From: Physcomitrium patens | Lineage: Eukaryota; Streptophyta; Bryopsida; Funariales; Funariaceae | NCBI RefSeq assembly: GCF_000002425.4 | Contig: NC_037269.1 | Coordinates: 4,415,146-4,479,145 of the forward strand | DNA: 64,000 bases | Direction of reading: 5' to 3' | Shown here: positions 25,535 to 40,200 of the stretch, in pieces | Numbering within the stretch: the first letter of the stretch is position 1 | How the letters are laid out: each line of letters opens with the position of its first letter | Program-made: the position numbers and the translations under genes | The notes under the pieces: model-generated | Seen by the model: only the letters and a program-made list of their open reading frames with translations | Told to the model about the DNA's origin: nothing | The model's database searches: none

Positions 25535-25950
25535 ATGCCACATGAAAGTACTCCTCGAAGTGTCTTAAGCAGAAATAAAATGCTGATTTATACTTTTTTC
25601 CAGGCTGAGCATAGAAACACAAAACGAACAGGAACGCGCCTCCGTCACAGCTCACGCCTCGCGCCTTGCAGGGAGGAATTTGTGACCCAATCCGGCTGGG
25701 GTGTGGGATTGCCGTTCTTCCCCGTGAGAATCTTCTACTTCAGTTTTGCACAGAAGTCAGAGAGATCCACGACGTGGAAACGGGAAATACTCTCGGCTTC
25801 GTCTCTTTCACTTTGAGTGTTGTAAACCCAGGTACCTGCACGTCAGGTCATCGAAAGTCAGGAATTTGTGATGCCAGTGAAAATTTACATTTAGCATGGT
25901 TCCAACTGGGTCATATATCTCGTAAGATACTTACTAGGAATCGTGGTTGA
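25535..25950 (+). other. GC-richer block with unassigned open frames
   Basis: Two overlapping open frames (25535-25816 and 25666-25950) lie in a GC-richer block, the second with a possible splice donor at GGTACCTGC. Neither resembles a family I know. The block may be the promoter side or a leftover exon of the broken H3 gene, which is read in the other direction. Confidence 0.25.
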
Positions 25951-26274
25951 AGGACCACTATCAAAAACACAGAAAATCATGCATTGAGCCAAGAACTCAC
26001 AACCAAAACTCAACAAAGTTTCTAACGGTCTGAAAATGTAAAAGACTCACCGTGACATCAAAGAGATGGATTACAAGCTACAATACCAATCAATATTTAC
26101 AATATGGTTTTCTGAACAGTATACAACTCCATGTGGACAACATCTCTGATTGAATGGTGCATACCGGCAGGAATCAATACATAATGAATCACAGAAAGTA
26201 TTTAGAAGAGTTACAACCCTTCCGAACATTCCTTTATCTTACGAAAACTGAAGTTTGTTTTATATAATAGATAG

Positions 26275-26433
26275 GGAATTGTTAGATTGACCCAAATATT
26301 TACAATAGGTTAAGAATCCAACCATTTTTTCATTGGTTTTTGACCAATATAGATCCAGCTGTGGAAAAGCTTTTGACGATGGTTAGGATGGATGCGTCAA
26401 TTTAGTAAATACTTGGGTCAATTTAACAATTCC
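26275..26433. mobile_element. Small hairpin MITE with 29-base inverted ends
   Basis: Positions 26275-26303 and 26405-26433 are inverted repeats with two mismatches, starting GGAATTGTTA and ending AATTCC. Weaker inverted similarity continues inward (AATCCAACCAT against its partner near 26385), so the whole 159-base unit could fold. It has no coding capacity. Its ends differ from those of the Tc1 element 17 bases away, so that element is unlikely to be its mobiliser. The target duplication is uncertain. Confidence 0.7.
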
Positions 26434-26450
26434 TTTAATGTGTATATATA

Positions 26451-28034
26451 CAGTGACAAACAAAACCGAGTACAAAATCTGAACACTCATAGTTCATTGA
26501 TCCTTCCAACTGACACATAAGTCAATTGATAGAATTACTTTTTTATTGTGTGTATTCATCCAGTTCTCTACATGGATGAAAAATCTCATTATCATTTGAG
26601 GTAGGGTTTATGAGAAAAGTGTTGTAGAAGCACACAGACGTGCATACTCAGTTTTGGTTGCTTCTTCTTGCTGAATTTCGAAATTTCAATGTACACTCCT
26701 TGTTGCAAGATTTGAGGGCATTTTTTGTTTGTTGTGTTGCTCTTGTTGTGTACTATCTATAGTGAAAGTTGATTTGTCAATTGTATCTCTATGCCTCGGT
26801 TGTGTGAATCATTGAAGCACCAAGCATTGGTGTAGCTTAGGAGTGGTGTTTCTACAAGAAAAGTTGCAGACTCACTTGGAATGAGTCAGTCTTCAATAGC
26901 TCATCTGAGAAGGGAGATTAGTAGTGAAATAGAAAAGCAAAGAGGAGGACGTCCAAAGGTTTTAGGAGGGCAAGAGAAGCGACTTGGTGTGCACCTTGTC
27001 ATTGCTGGTTGTCTCAAAACGGCAAGTGCAGCTGCAAAACAACTTCGAGAAAAAACAGGTAAACACTTCTCAGACATCACCTTGAGGCATGGTTTGAGAG
27101 AAGCTGGTTTGGGTGCTTGTGTGCAACAAAAGAAGCCTCTACTTGCCAAAAGACATGTTCTTGCAAGGTTGAATTTTGCTCATAAATACAAAAATTGGAC
27201 CGTTGATGATTGGAGACGGGTTATTTTCAGTGATGAGACAAAGATTAACCTAATCAACTCAGATGGTATGTCTTGGTGTTGGTTGAGAGAAGGAGAACGA
27301 CCTGGACCTAAACATGTTAGTCAAACTGTCAAACATGGTGGTGGTTCAATTATGATTTGGGGTTGTATGATTATTTTTGGGCCGGGTGCTTGGTATCAAA
27401 TTGAAGGTAGAATGGAGCAACAGTTGTACAAAAAAAATTTAGAAACCTACTTGCAAAGTACCACACAGAATTACAACTTAGATCCTACTAAGGTGGTTTT
27501 TCAACATGATAATGATCCCAAACATATGGCAAAAAGTGTTCAGTTTTGGCTCTCTTTTTAGCCATTTCAGCTCCTTCGATGGCCAGCTCAATCTCCAGAT
27601 TTGAATCCAATGGAACATTTTTGGGCCCTTCTCAAACAGCGTTTAAGCCAAGTCACTCCAAGGCCAAGAGGTGTTCAAGAATTGTGGGAGAATGTTTGTA
27701 GTATTTACCCTAGTTTTGATGCAAAAGATTGTGAGAAACTATACAAAAGTATGCTAAGAAGGATTTCAGTTGTTTTGGAAGCAAAAGGTTATTGGACTAA
27801 ATATTGAAGTTTGAAGATTTTCTTTGAACAATACTGAGTACAAGACATAGTTGTTGATTTGACTTTGTAGAAGGATGTTTAGTTATCAATTTGATGTGCA
27901 ACTTTGTACATATGTACAAGACTGTGTATATTATTCCATGTAACTTTCAGATTTATAAAGCAATCATTGAAATTTCTATAATTGCTCTTGAAAGTTGGCA
28001 CTTCAGATTTTGTACTCGGTTTTGTTTGTCACTG
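26451..28034 (+). mobile_element. Complete Tc1-like (DD34E) DNA transposon
   Basis: The ends 26451-26483 and 28002-28034 are perfect 33-base inverted repeats beginning CAGTGACAAACAAAACC. TA dinucleotides flank both sides, as expected for Tc1/mariner insertion. The 1584-base element holds one transposase gene, 26791-27807. The perfect ends point to a recent insertion. A TA and TATG-rich microsatellite adjoins the right end at about 28035-28075. Confidence 0.93.
26791..27807 (+). pseudogene. Tc1-like transposase with two in-frame TAG codons
   Basis: DDE transposase that would cut and paste the element at 26451-28034. The frame from ATG at 26791 is 338 codons, the normal Tc1 length. It has an N-terminal helix-turn-helix (STRKVADSLGMSQSSIAHL), a GRPKVL hook, then catalytic IFSDETK, FQHDNDPKH and SPDLNPMEHFW. 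Exactly 34 residues separate the second aspartate from the glutamate, which makes it DD34E rather than the DD39D usual in plant mariners. It ends in KGYWTKY. In-frame TAG codons at 26833 and 27559 interrupt it; both sites fit a CAG to TAG change, and the rest of the frame is open. The longest open piece is 26881-27561, which would lack the first DNA-binding helices and the catalytic glutamate. It is therefore probably inactive at present. Confidence 0.92.
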
Positions 28035-28075
28035 TATGTATGTATGTATATATATATATATATATATACATAATA

Positions 28076-30232
28076 ATAATAATAATAAAATAAAATAAGA
28101 GAGCTCTTGGTCATTGGTCATGGTCAATCTTTTCCTTCACATGCTACGATGGGATTGACTCATCAAATAATCAACAAACGGACCCCATTTTGGAGGAACG
28201 AATGAGGTTTCGATAAAAAAAAACAGATGGATGAATTTTGACACATTCTGTGACCTAGTGAAGTTGATACCCTGATCCAAACCGGATATTGTTATGGTTT
28301 TCTTACCGCCCATGCTGAGGCGTAGGCTGACGAGGCATGGTCAGTCCCGCCAGTTGTGGGTCCGTAACCAAACCTGCGCCAAACCTGACCTGACTTTAGG
28401 CTTGGCAGCTTTCATCCCAAATGCATTTTTATAGGTTTTAAAGGAAATTTTAATTTAAACTCAATGGCTCAAACAAAATGTTATTAAACTTCTAAAAAAA
28501 TGAATTCTGGTCATGAATATTTTATTTTTTTAATAAATAATCATGAATTTTTTAGAATCTATTATTGAAATTAATCAAATCAAACCAAACTAAATCAATT
28601 TATGTGATTGTAATATTCTAATGATTAAATTTTGATTTTATTGATATATTAGTTTGGAATATTTTTAGTCATTAATGTTATAAGTAAAGGCATTCACTTA
28701 TCACAAAATAAAGCCATAATTTTAAAAGCCCAACATAACAATCTATCTAAACATTAAGAACTATTTTTGTCAAAATTTGAAAAGAAATTATTCTAATGTT
28801 TGTAACTTAGACACTAAGTTAAAATTTGAATTAAAAATTAAGGAAAAAATCAAGAATAATAATTAAATAAATAAATACAAGAATAACTAAACTATCATCA
28901 AATAATAATGTTCAAATTATGTTAGTAGTTATGATTTTGAACATATTAACCAACTAATCTCAATTTCATCTACAAGTGCTACATATGTTGTACATTACAA
29001 ATCTATTTTCTCTTTCTATAACCATTAAATATTGAACAATTGATTGTTACTAAACCCTTAAACAACTCAATCTTTCATACTTACTCCCTATGCTCTAAAA
29101 CTATGCAAAATTGTCATTACAAACTAAAATTAAAATATACAAATGGAATAGTAGGATACTCAATGTGCTGACAATATAATTGTGCACATTGTATGTACTG
29201 ATATTCAATTATTTTACTTGTCATATTTACAACTTTTATTAAATTAATATATGATGAACATTAAACATCTAACAATTAGTTTTGCTACATTTGTAAACAG
29301 TTTTTATCTGATGCAGATGAACAGAACTGTCTGGATCTGATAAATAATTTGTATTCAGGAAACTTTCACTCAGTGGTCGTAACTAATCACGTTTTCATAT
29401 TTGATGCACCAGACACGAACATATGAGTAATTAATTGCCTCAGTCAAGAAACAAGAATCTTCACCACCCAAGTTTAGACAGATTCTTAAAACGGTCATGT
29501 GATAATACCTTATTCATGCACTATGGTGTTCAGGAGAAGTCTCATACGCTACATGATCATACGTTGGAAATAGGATGCTATTACTCACATAAATGCAAAC
29601 ATGATAAAGAAGACCAGTGACCTCTCCCAGAACAGAATTCGGATTCAGCACAAGAGCTCTATGTTAATAAAAAACAGATTCGAGCTCCTATGCAAACGCG
29701 ATGTCTGACAGTAAAAACCAGGTTTTGGGGCCATGCTAAAGACTACTAGGGATAAGTACATCATGACAGAGTACGCGTTTACATAGGAGCTCTAATCTCT
29801 TCATAGAGGACAAACGTCTATGACAATCTGATACTGGAATTGATACGACCCCGGAAGGATCTCTTCATTAAAGACATAGTGGAAACTTCAGGTGATCAGT
29901 TTCGCAAAATCGAGCTGAATGGAACGACTTTCCATCGACAATTACGACAACCGAAGTCATCATATGCAGAAGTCACACAGCCTTCCAGAAACAACCTCCC
30001 ACTAAAGTACATTTGAGCCATTGGATGAGTTACTACTTGCCTGTAGTAGAATCCAAGCTCGATAAATTCATCCAATGTGGTAGAACATACTAAATGTGAC
30101 GAGGAACGATAAAACTTGCATTAGTTCCAATGATAATCGGCGGGACAATTAAACACTCCTTCGTCTACCTTCATGAAATCTCTATCAGGACATTACGAAG
30201 AACTTGTATTCGTGGTGTCAGCACCCGATGCC
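28076..30232. other. Intergenic DNA, no gene recognised
   Basis: A GC-richer patch lies at about 28120-28420, AT-rich DNA at 28430-29280, and moderately GC-rich DNA from 29290 on. The last part may belong to a long 3' leader or lost exons downstream of the PRP38 gene, but no protein match was seen. Confidence 0.4.
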
Positions 30233-30702
30233 TCATGAATGAACCACTAACAACCACACCGGCCAAAATAAATAAATAAATAAAAGTGTTTCGAAAATGA
30301 AAAACTCGCCACACCGATGATGCTGGCAGTACTTGAAACCCAGCACCAGAGGTTCAATGCTGGATCCACTATGAAAGTTACTCTGCCTGGGGCTACCTGC
30401 AATCTTGTACGCAGCTACTGAAAAAGGCGAAAAGGCCAAGGCACGTCTGACAGGCAGGGCTGTAGAGCGATACAGCATACCCACACAAATATCCATGTAC
30501 AGTATTTATCAACCCATCGTAGAAATAGTAAAATGGCAGTCTCAAGTGAGAATTAAGAACAAAAGACTGCCGAAAGCTTTCAATCCGTGGCACTGCAAAG
30601 AGTTGGAAGAACCTAAACACTGGTCAGAATGAGTCCTTATATCACTTCAAGAGACTCTGCAGACAAAGTGCACACTAAAACTCACGGCCCTCAAGATCCT
30701 AA
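30233..30702 (-). other. Possible 3' untranslated region of the PRP38 gene
   Basis: Directly downstream of the PRP38 stop codon. Its open frames on both strands look like chance. Assigned by position only. Confidence 0.3.
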
Positions 30703-32034
30703 CTACCTCCATCTTGAGCCTCCAAGATGAATGACATCATCATCAACTGACGCTTTTGAATTGAAGCCACTGGTAGTATCATTCTCACTCTTTGCATGGC
30801 TAGCATCTCCATAGACATCCAGCAACTTCTTCAGATTATTTGACGCAGGAGCAGCCCTAGCGGGGCTTCTGGATCTATTACGATCCACACCTTCACTGTG
30901 ATGCGCAGGACTGCGACTGCGAGTTCGACTACGGAGCCGTTCACCATTATACTTTCTTTCTCTTGTTCTATCCCTGTTAAGACTACGATCTCTCCTTCTG
31001 TCCCTAGACCTGTCATCCTCCCTCTCCCACCCTCTATCTCTATTCCTTGATCTGTCCCGTTCACTATCTCGACTTCTGTCTACGTCCCTATATCTAGAAT
31101 AATCCCTGACATTGTCTCTGTCCCTTTCATCTCTACCCCTTCCGCGACTTCCTTCACGATCATAATCCCTACTCCTTTCTCTCTCTCGTTCTATGGCTCT
31201 ATCCTTCTGCTCCCCGTCACGCCCACGGTCCCGAGCTTCACTGTCACGCCTGTCCCTGTCTCGAGAGTTCCTCCCTTTGTCTCGACCATAATCCCTGTTT
31301 TTGTCTCTTTCAGCGTCTGCGCCTCCAGCCTCCCGAATCGGTGCTGTTCGGCGAACAGGAGAAGAATCTCGAGTAAATGCCCGGTGGGGAGCTCGCTGCC
31401 CGAAAGACACTGACAAGGCTGCCTTGACGGAGGGTGGTCTTCTAGCTGTATCATCTGAACCATGTCGACTACTGTTCCCAGTAACTCCCGAGGGTTGAGT
31501 TGGAAGCTTCATACGTTCAAGGCATGCAGTGATTTGCCGCAGAATAGGAACAGGAATGCGGGGAAAGAGAGTATCGAAATAGTACTGATTCAAAATAATG
31601 TCCCGCACATATACACCCATTGTTGTCATTTTCTTGTTCGAACCTGGAGAAAATTCTTCCGGGTCCTTCACATATGGTTCGAACCAATCCCAGATAGTCT
31701 TAGGGTCTCCAACGTACCTCAGGTATAAAAACCCTAGAGCCCGAATGTATGGAGAGTCTGGATGGTCAAGTATATCTTGCATCTGTTTCACGGTGAATTT
31801 CAAAGTAAATAGCTTGTAGAGTAAACAAAACGCTGTTGACGGACCACGGCAGTTCCCAGTCATCCATGGCTCCACGTGGTCCACGTGATTATAAATCTCG
31901 TCCACAACTTCGGTGTATGTCTGAAGACCAAAGAGCTCTTTGAAGTAATCAGAAGACAATATGTTCGTGCATAGCACTCTTTCAATGAGAGTATCTAGAG
32001 GTTTCCCGCACGTTTGAACTTCCTGTGCACTCAT
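30703..32034 (-). CDS. PRP38: PRP38-type pre-mRNA splicing factor with RS domain
   Basis: Nuclear spliceosome protein of the PRP38 family, which joins the tri-snRNP/B complex before catalytic activation. The coding region is a single exon of 443 residues. Residues about 10-175 are the PRP38 domain, with LIERVLCTNILSSDYFKEL, YNHVDHVEPWM, CLLYKLFTLKFTVKQM, DSPYIRALGFLYLRY and MGVYVRDIILNQYYFDTLFP. Residues about 220-400 are a long low-complexity tail of RD, RE and RS repeats, then a short conserved end finishing in HLGGSRWR. This layout matches the PRPF38B-like plant proteins. The start is the first methionine before the domain. The tail produces spurious open frames in other frames. The leader is likely at 32035-32960, GC- and CT-rich. 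Confidence 0.95.
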   Translation of the reverse strand: MSAQEVQTCGKPLDTLIERVLCTNILSSDYFKELFGLQTYTEVVDEIYNHVDHVEPWMTGNCRGPSTAFCLLYKLFTLKFTVKQMQDILDHPDSPYIRALGFLYLRYVGDPKTIWDWFEPYVKDPEEFSPGSNKKMTTMGVYVRDIILNQYYFDTLFPRIPVPILRQITACLERMKLPTQPSGVTGNSSRHGSDDTARRPPSVKAALSVSFGQRAPHRAFTRDSSPVRRTAPIREAGGADAERDKNRDYGRDKGRNSRDRDRRDSEARDRGRDGEQKDRAIERERERSRDYDREGSRGRGRDERDRDNVRDYSRYRDVDRSRDSERDRSRNRDRGWEREDDRSRDRRRDRSLNRDRTRERKYNGERLRSRTRSRSPAHHSEGVDRNRSRSPARAAPASNNLKKLLDVYGDASHAKSENDTTSGFNSKASVDDDVIHLGGSRWR

Positions 32035-33000
32035 CCTGGGCAGTAATCCTTTAAATCTCTCGAAAAATAAATATTTGTATAAAAAACAGAAAACCTATCC
32101 AAATTCCAGGACGACCCCAAAACCTAGAGCAAGATTAGCCTTTTTCTGAGCATTCCACGGGTTATTGACAAAATTAAGCTGTTAACCTCATATTCCCATT
32201 TCAAGCTCGCCCCTCCCACGAAACTCCCGCAAACATACGCATGCGGAGAATATCAACCCTGGTCGAAATGTGCCCCTTCCATGAAAAGTATAGGAACATC
32301 AGACAACACCTGCAATAAAGCGCGACAACTAAAATGAGTGAATAAACAGCGAGTGTTGGAGAAGACAAAAAATGGCACAACACTGCGATCATCCGTTTCC
32401 ATTAGAGCCATCACCTACAACGGAACCTATACAAGCCTCGGCCTTCTCAAAACTGACATCCACGAAAGAATCAAAGCGAGTAAACAAAACTAGAAACCCA
32501 ACTACAACACTCCTACCATGAAAATCATGAGCACCAAAACCAAGTGGACTCAATTCCCTCGCACAAATCACATTTAAGAAACCCTAACAAGCAACCACGC
32601 AAGAGCATGCTGCAATTCTTCTTCTTGCTTCCTCTCTAAATTTCAGCCTGCAATTCCTACACACAAAAGGCGTTCCACGGAACCTTACTAACACACCATG
32701 CCTTCATGCCATCGCCGACCCAGCATAGCTCTCTCTTATGCGCCGGCAACAGCCGGTTGCCTGACGCATTACTCAGAATGCATCATGAAGGCGCGATACT
32801 CCACCAAAACGCGCAGTGCAAATGTCCCAGGAAATGGGTATCAGGGATTCGTTCGAAATTTGAGCGGGCGAGGAGAGTTGGGTCAGTCAGGTGCGCGGAG
32901 ACGGCGAGGCGGAAGCGGGAAGGGCTATGGAGAGCTTGGTGGAATGGAAACCCTTTGAGTGAAACAACGCGCAGGGAATGAAAGGGGACTTTGGCCAGTG
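32035..33000 (-). promoter_or_regulatory. Likely leader and promoter of PRP38
   Basis: GC-richer sequence upstream of the PRP38 start; on the minus strand around 32800-32950 it is CT-rich like a plant leader. Open frames of 60-125 codons occur on both strands but share nothing with known proteins. A leader intron is possible. Confidence 0.4.
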
Positions 33001-34247
33001 CCACTGTATCACAAAATCCAGTGTTGTCCTTCCTTCTTCGTATTTTCTCGCTCTGACTGCCTCCATTATATATACCAGGGTTTCTTCTGGAGTTACAGAA
33101 CTAGGATGTCGTCCTTCTTTCGGATGATAAGTCCATATGCAGTTGATTCTGGAAGAAAATTTATAAGTTATGAATGAAACATCGATGTTCTTATTTGAGA
33201 AAAGAAACCAAGTTAAAAAATAAATAAATAAAAGTGTATGCTTGTATTCCTCATAAAACATCGTTATCTACTTTTTCTCATTTTTTCCTCAAAAATTGAA
33301 GAAAAAAAAAGGTTGTGTGAACGGAAAGTTTTCTTGATTCTTAGTCATGTTTATTCACATATGCGAAGATTTTTTGAAATCATCAGAATGCAGTTTCTGT
33401 TTCTAACATTATCCATGTAATAGAAAATACAGTAGAGGATAACTCACAAAATATGCAAACACATCAGAAAGTGAAGGCAGTTAATGTTTCAGGAGGAAAA
33501 GAAAGGAAGAGAAATAAATATCTTAAAAATAAACAAATAACCAAAACCAAAACCAAAAAAGACTCATTTATGCACTATCGTTCACAATACCACAAATCAC
33601 TATACAGAAAAAAGTTATTGCAAGCATTATCTACTTATAATTCCAAAGAAAGAATTTTTGTGTGGTAATTTTTGCATTGGTCGTACTTGTCAAGGCAAAA
33701 TCTTGAAAGATAGTTCTAATCACATTATTTAATCGAAATTTTGTATTTTGTTGGTGCCAAAATCGAAAAGCACATTCACTCTTTCACGTGAAATAACACT
33801 AGACATAATGAGTAGTGGCGGTAAATACAGCGCAACAAAATATAATCTCCAGGAAGACAGTCAATTTAATCTGCTCGAGATATTATTTTTTTTAAATTAC
33901 CTCTTTCACCAGTTAAAGCTTTCCAAAGTAACATGTCCAAAAAGAAGAACATCAATGAAAATAATGCTATTTTAAGTATGTAATCAAAATCAGATTCATG
34001 ACGAAAGCAGAGGCAACAAGCTAAAGATCAGCATCCTACTTGGCTTGACACATACATAATCAATCTCTACCTGACGAAGGTAGGTTTCTACACAGAAAAA
34101 GCTTCCGTTTGGCGAGTGCAGGAGGGTACTATCTGAAAAAGCTGTAATCAACACGGGGTAATTTACAACCCTGTAGAGCACTCTTGAAGATCTCGTCCCC
34201 CATAGCTACACCCAATCAAGAGTAATAAAACCTACAGTTCAAGTACA
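33001..34247. other. Intergenic DNA, no gene seen
   Basis: Lies between the PRP38 upstream region and the SRP54 3' end. Low-complexity A-rich patches occur at about 33490-33570. Nothing else recognised. Confidence 0.5.
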
Positions 34248-36560
<2,313 letters not shown>

Positions 36561-37268
36561 CCAACTCTATCTAACAACATTTCATTAATAAAAGCAAACC
36601 TCCAGCTGTCAGAGAAGAGGAGCCAAGGTGGCAACCGCGTGGGTCGAATTGGAAAAGGGAGGAGAACCGAGCACGCGCAGTTTCACGGATGAGGAGAGAA
36701 TGAATGATAAACAAATCGGGTCGCATTAATTCATCCATCCTCCGAGTTGGCTGCATGCCGCCGACAGTCGTGAGGAGGCGGCTAGACTGGCTAGTGCTGT
36801 AATGGATGGATGAATATATGGATGGATGATCAGCCACCCTATTCCACGGGCGTTTGCTTTGTCCCGTGCCCCGCAATTCGATCGTCTCGCACGCGCTCGC
36901 ATTTGCCAGCGTAGTTAATTCACGCTGGAAGAGCTCTTCTCTATTCTACGCGTCGCTGCTGCTATTGGTGCTCTTCTTCTTCTTCTTCTGCTTCTTCTCT
37001 TTCCCTCATTTGCTGTTGCGTTCACTGTCGGGAGCAGTGGCGCATGGTGGGGCTCCGTGGGAGGGGGCCAGCGATGGCGAGGAGGAATGAGATCAGGGGG
37101 TGGTGATACTACGAGCAGCAGGTCAAGTGAGATGGCGTAAGGCGGGTGAGAATCACCACCGGGAGAGGAGGTGGGAGTGAGGAAGGGGAGGAAGGAACGA
37201 CAGGACAGGGATCGGCCAGGGGCAGAAGAAGCTGTCGTCGGTGGCGCGGGAGTAGTAGGGCAATCGCG
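36561..37268 (+). promoter_or_regulatory. GC-rich promoter and leader of the DHHC gene
   Basis: GC-rich block ending at the start codon of the palmitoyltransferase. It has a GGAT tetranucleotide repeat at about 36803-36830 and a CTT run at about 36970-37000, both common in plant leaders. Open frames on both strands are low-complexity chance frames. Confidence 0.45.
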
Positions 37269-40200
37269 ATGGGAGAAGACCCTAGTCAGAGAGGAATGGG
37301 CCAACGAGTGTATCAAGTTTGGAAGGGTAGTAATGTAAGTGCGGAGTCTTCTTCTTTCACTGTCGTTTTTCGAATTTTTATTTGTTTATTTATTTATATG
37401 TTTTTTGAGTTTTTTTTGGTTTGTTTTTACTATTTTTGTTTTTTGGTGGACTGGTTATGGTGTGTAGTGTGTACGACGATTGACTCGAAAACTGTTGCTT
37501 TTTTATCTGGACGAGCTGTCGCACTCGGTTGTCTTGTCGAATGCTACCCCCTGTATTGCGCGCTGTCTGGGTATCGATGGGAAGTCTGTTGTGGAATTCT
37601 GGGGCGTGAGAAAATTATGCGAGTTCGAGGTTGTCAATCAGGATCTACATTAACGGAGTGGGTTCTTCTATGTCAGAAGGGAATGGGGAACTTTTACGTG
37701 TTACAGAGCTGAATATCTATCGTAGAGTTTTCTTGTAATATTCGTGCGTGCTTTACATGCCTGTGTGAGGTGGTATTTGTAACTCAAACCAGGTGCATTG
37801 CTCTTTCTGCCAATGGGGCTTTTTTATTTATTTTTATTTTTTATTTTTTTATTTTTCTTCCTATCATTACGCCAGGGAAGTGTGGCAACGGTCACCTAGA
37901 TTCCTCATGTTTCCGAGACCTAGAAATTTGTAGGGCAATCAGTGGTGCCCAGAGTGTTCATGTAGAGGGGATCAACCTACGAGACAATTGAATGCATCAC
38001 GCTTATGATTTCAATTATTTTTAGCTACATGTGTGGCTGCGGAATTTTCGGAGCTATAGTTCACTGTCGTACATCATGCTTATGTTATGGTACTGATTCA
38101 TCATTGAATAAGCACCTTTAGAATGCTGTCCAATCAATGAACCTTATCGCTATTTAAAATCTAAATAATGTTATTTTAAAATTTACAAATCTCGGGAGAA
38201 GTTTTTATTGGTGACTTTCTAATTTTCAGCAAGGTTGTAGGGTAGCGTAGGGAATGATATTGACGGTTTTCTTTCATGAATTACGAAATCGAAGCAAAAA
38301 TCTGGTTTATTGTTGCCGGTTAGGCTTGAAAACTCGCTTATCTTTCGAGTTGAGGACTAGGGTATCGAATTATATTAAACCTTGAGGGTTTTTATCCGGG
38401 TCCCTGATCATATAACCAATGTGAATGCACTCACTGGTATCCTTCAGCGAAGGTGGTGGTTTGCGTAGGAGAATATCTGGGCATGAAGACTCCTTGACCT
38501 ATGCTGGGAGCTACAGTGATCAGTGGCTGATGGTCGAAGTGATTGATGTGCAGAGGTTCTTTCTTTGTGGGAGATTGATTTTTGGTCCTGATGTAAGGTC
38601 GCTAGCGGTCACAATTTTCTTGATCGTAGCACCTTCGGTGTGTTTCTGTAATTTTGTCGGTCGTCACCTGCTTCATCACTTTAACAACAATGGGGGAGTT
38701 GCAATTGTTGCAGTTACCGCCATCTACACGGCTTATGTAAGTGCACAAATCTTCTGGTGCTAGCTTCTGAAGTTAAAGTCATTATGTGTATGCTATGGAT
38801 TATGTTTGCATATTTTCAGCTCGTCGCTGAGTTTTAATCTGCTGGGCTATTTGAATATCTCTAAGTTAGTGAATCGGTGCGTTCTTTCCGCCTTAAGCTC
38901 ATGCATTATGACGTGTACGGGGAATGTACTTTGTACAGGTCCTGGTATTACTGCTGCTGACCTCCGGGAGGGATCCAGGGATTATTCCTCGTAACCTTCA
39001 CCCCCCTGAACCTGAAGAAGACTTCGTTTCCAATAATTCTCCAGGGGAATGGGGAGCACAGACTCCACGCTCACGCCTGCCACGAACAAAGGATGTCATT
39101 GTCAATGGAGTCGCTGTGAAAACAAAGTACTGCGACACTTGCATGCTTTATCGTCCACCCCGTTGTTCCCACTGCTCCATATGCAACAATTGCGTTCTAC
39201 GATTTGATCATCATTGCCCTTGGGTTGGGCAATGCATCGGCCAGGTATGCACCTCTCTGCTTTTGCACGTATACTACGTTAGTATGTGCCCGGTGATTTA
39301 AGAATCATTTTTATCGTACTGTTTACGCGTGGTGGGTTCTGCGAGCTTCTTGTGGTGGGAAAATTCTAAGATGATTGCGTTTTGGTTCAATTTCTCGAAA
39401 ACGTCGTTTTTGACCATGGTGCTGCAAGAGTTCCTGATGTTTGTTGCGCGTGTTTCTTGTGATGGGTTGTACTGTTTTGTACGCAGAGAAACTATCGATT
39501 CTTTTTCATGTTCGTGTCTTCGACTTTGTTACTATGTGTATATGTCTTTGCAATGTGTGCAATGTACATAAAAATCCTGGTGGATGAAGGAGATCGCACA
39601 GTTTGGAAAGCTCTTTCCAAGTCGCCAGCTTCCATTGTCCTCATGGTGTATACTTTCATTTGTGTATGGTTCGTGGGTGGACTTACCGTGTTCCATCTGT
39701 ACCTCATTGGTACAAACCAGGTGTTTATTTCCTTGATCCTGCACCTATGCTGTAACGTGATGTGCGATGATTTTAAGTCACGAGTTCAAATGTTCATTTT
39801 TTATGTCATGTTGGTCTGGTTTATTATCCATTCTCTTTGAGCGTTGATGGTATCCTGGCCCTGTTTCCTTGAACTACAGACAACTTATGAGAACTTCCGT
39901 TACCGTTATGACAACAAGGTGAATCCTTACAATCGAGGGTGTGTATCGAACTTCAACGAGATCTTCTGCTCAACGATTCCGGCTTCCAAGAACCAGTTCA
40001 GAAGTAGAGTACAAGAAGTCATCCCCAGACAGATGGGACGTGTTCAACAGACAAGAGATATGGGAGAAGCACATGGATCCAGTGCTGCTAAAGAGTCTGA
40101 TTTGGAACAGGGATATAAAGCCACTTGGCCCAATGCCGAGGATATGGTCGGCGAAGGGGGTGAGCTGGAGATGGCTGGGGGTCGGGTTAGCACTGGAAGT

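Noticed and set aside
31191-31463. Open frames in other frames of the PRP38 tail (also 30831-31064)
   Set aside because: They are shadows of the repetitive arginine, aspartate and serine codons of the real frame.
32698-32981. Two overlapping plus-strand open frames of about 90 codons upstream of PRP38
   Set aside because: No similarity, no splice or family signal, and they lie where the PRP38 leader and promoter are expected.
36854-37316. Open frames on both strands before the DHHC gene
   Set aside because: Arginine-, proline- and serine-rich chance frames in a GC-rich, repeat-containing leader.
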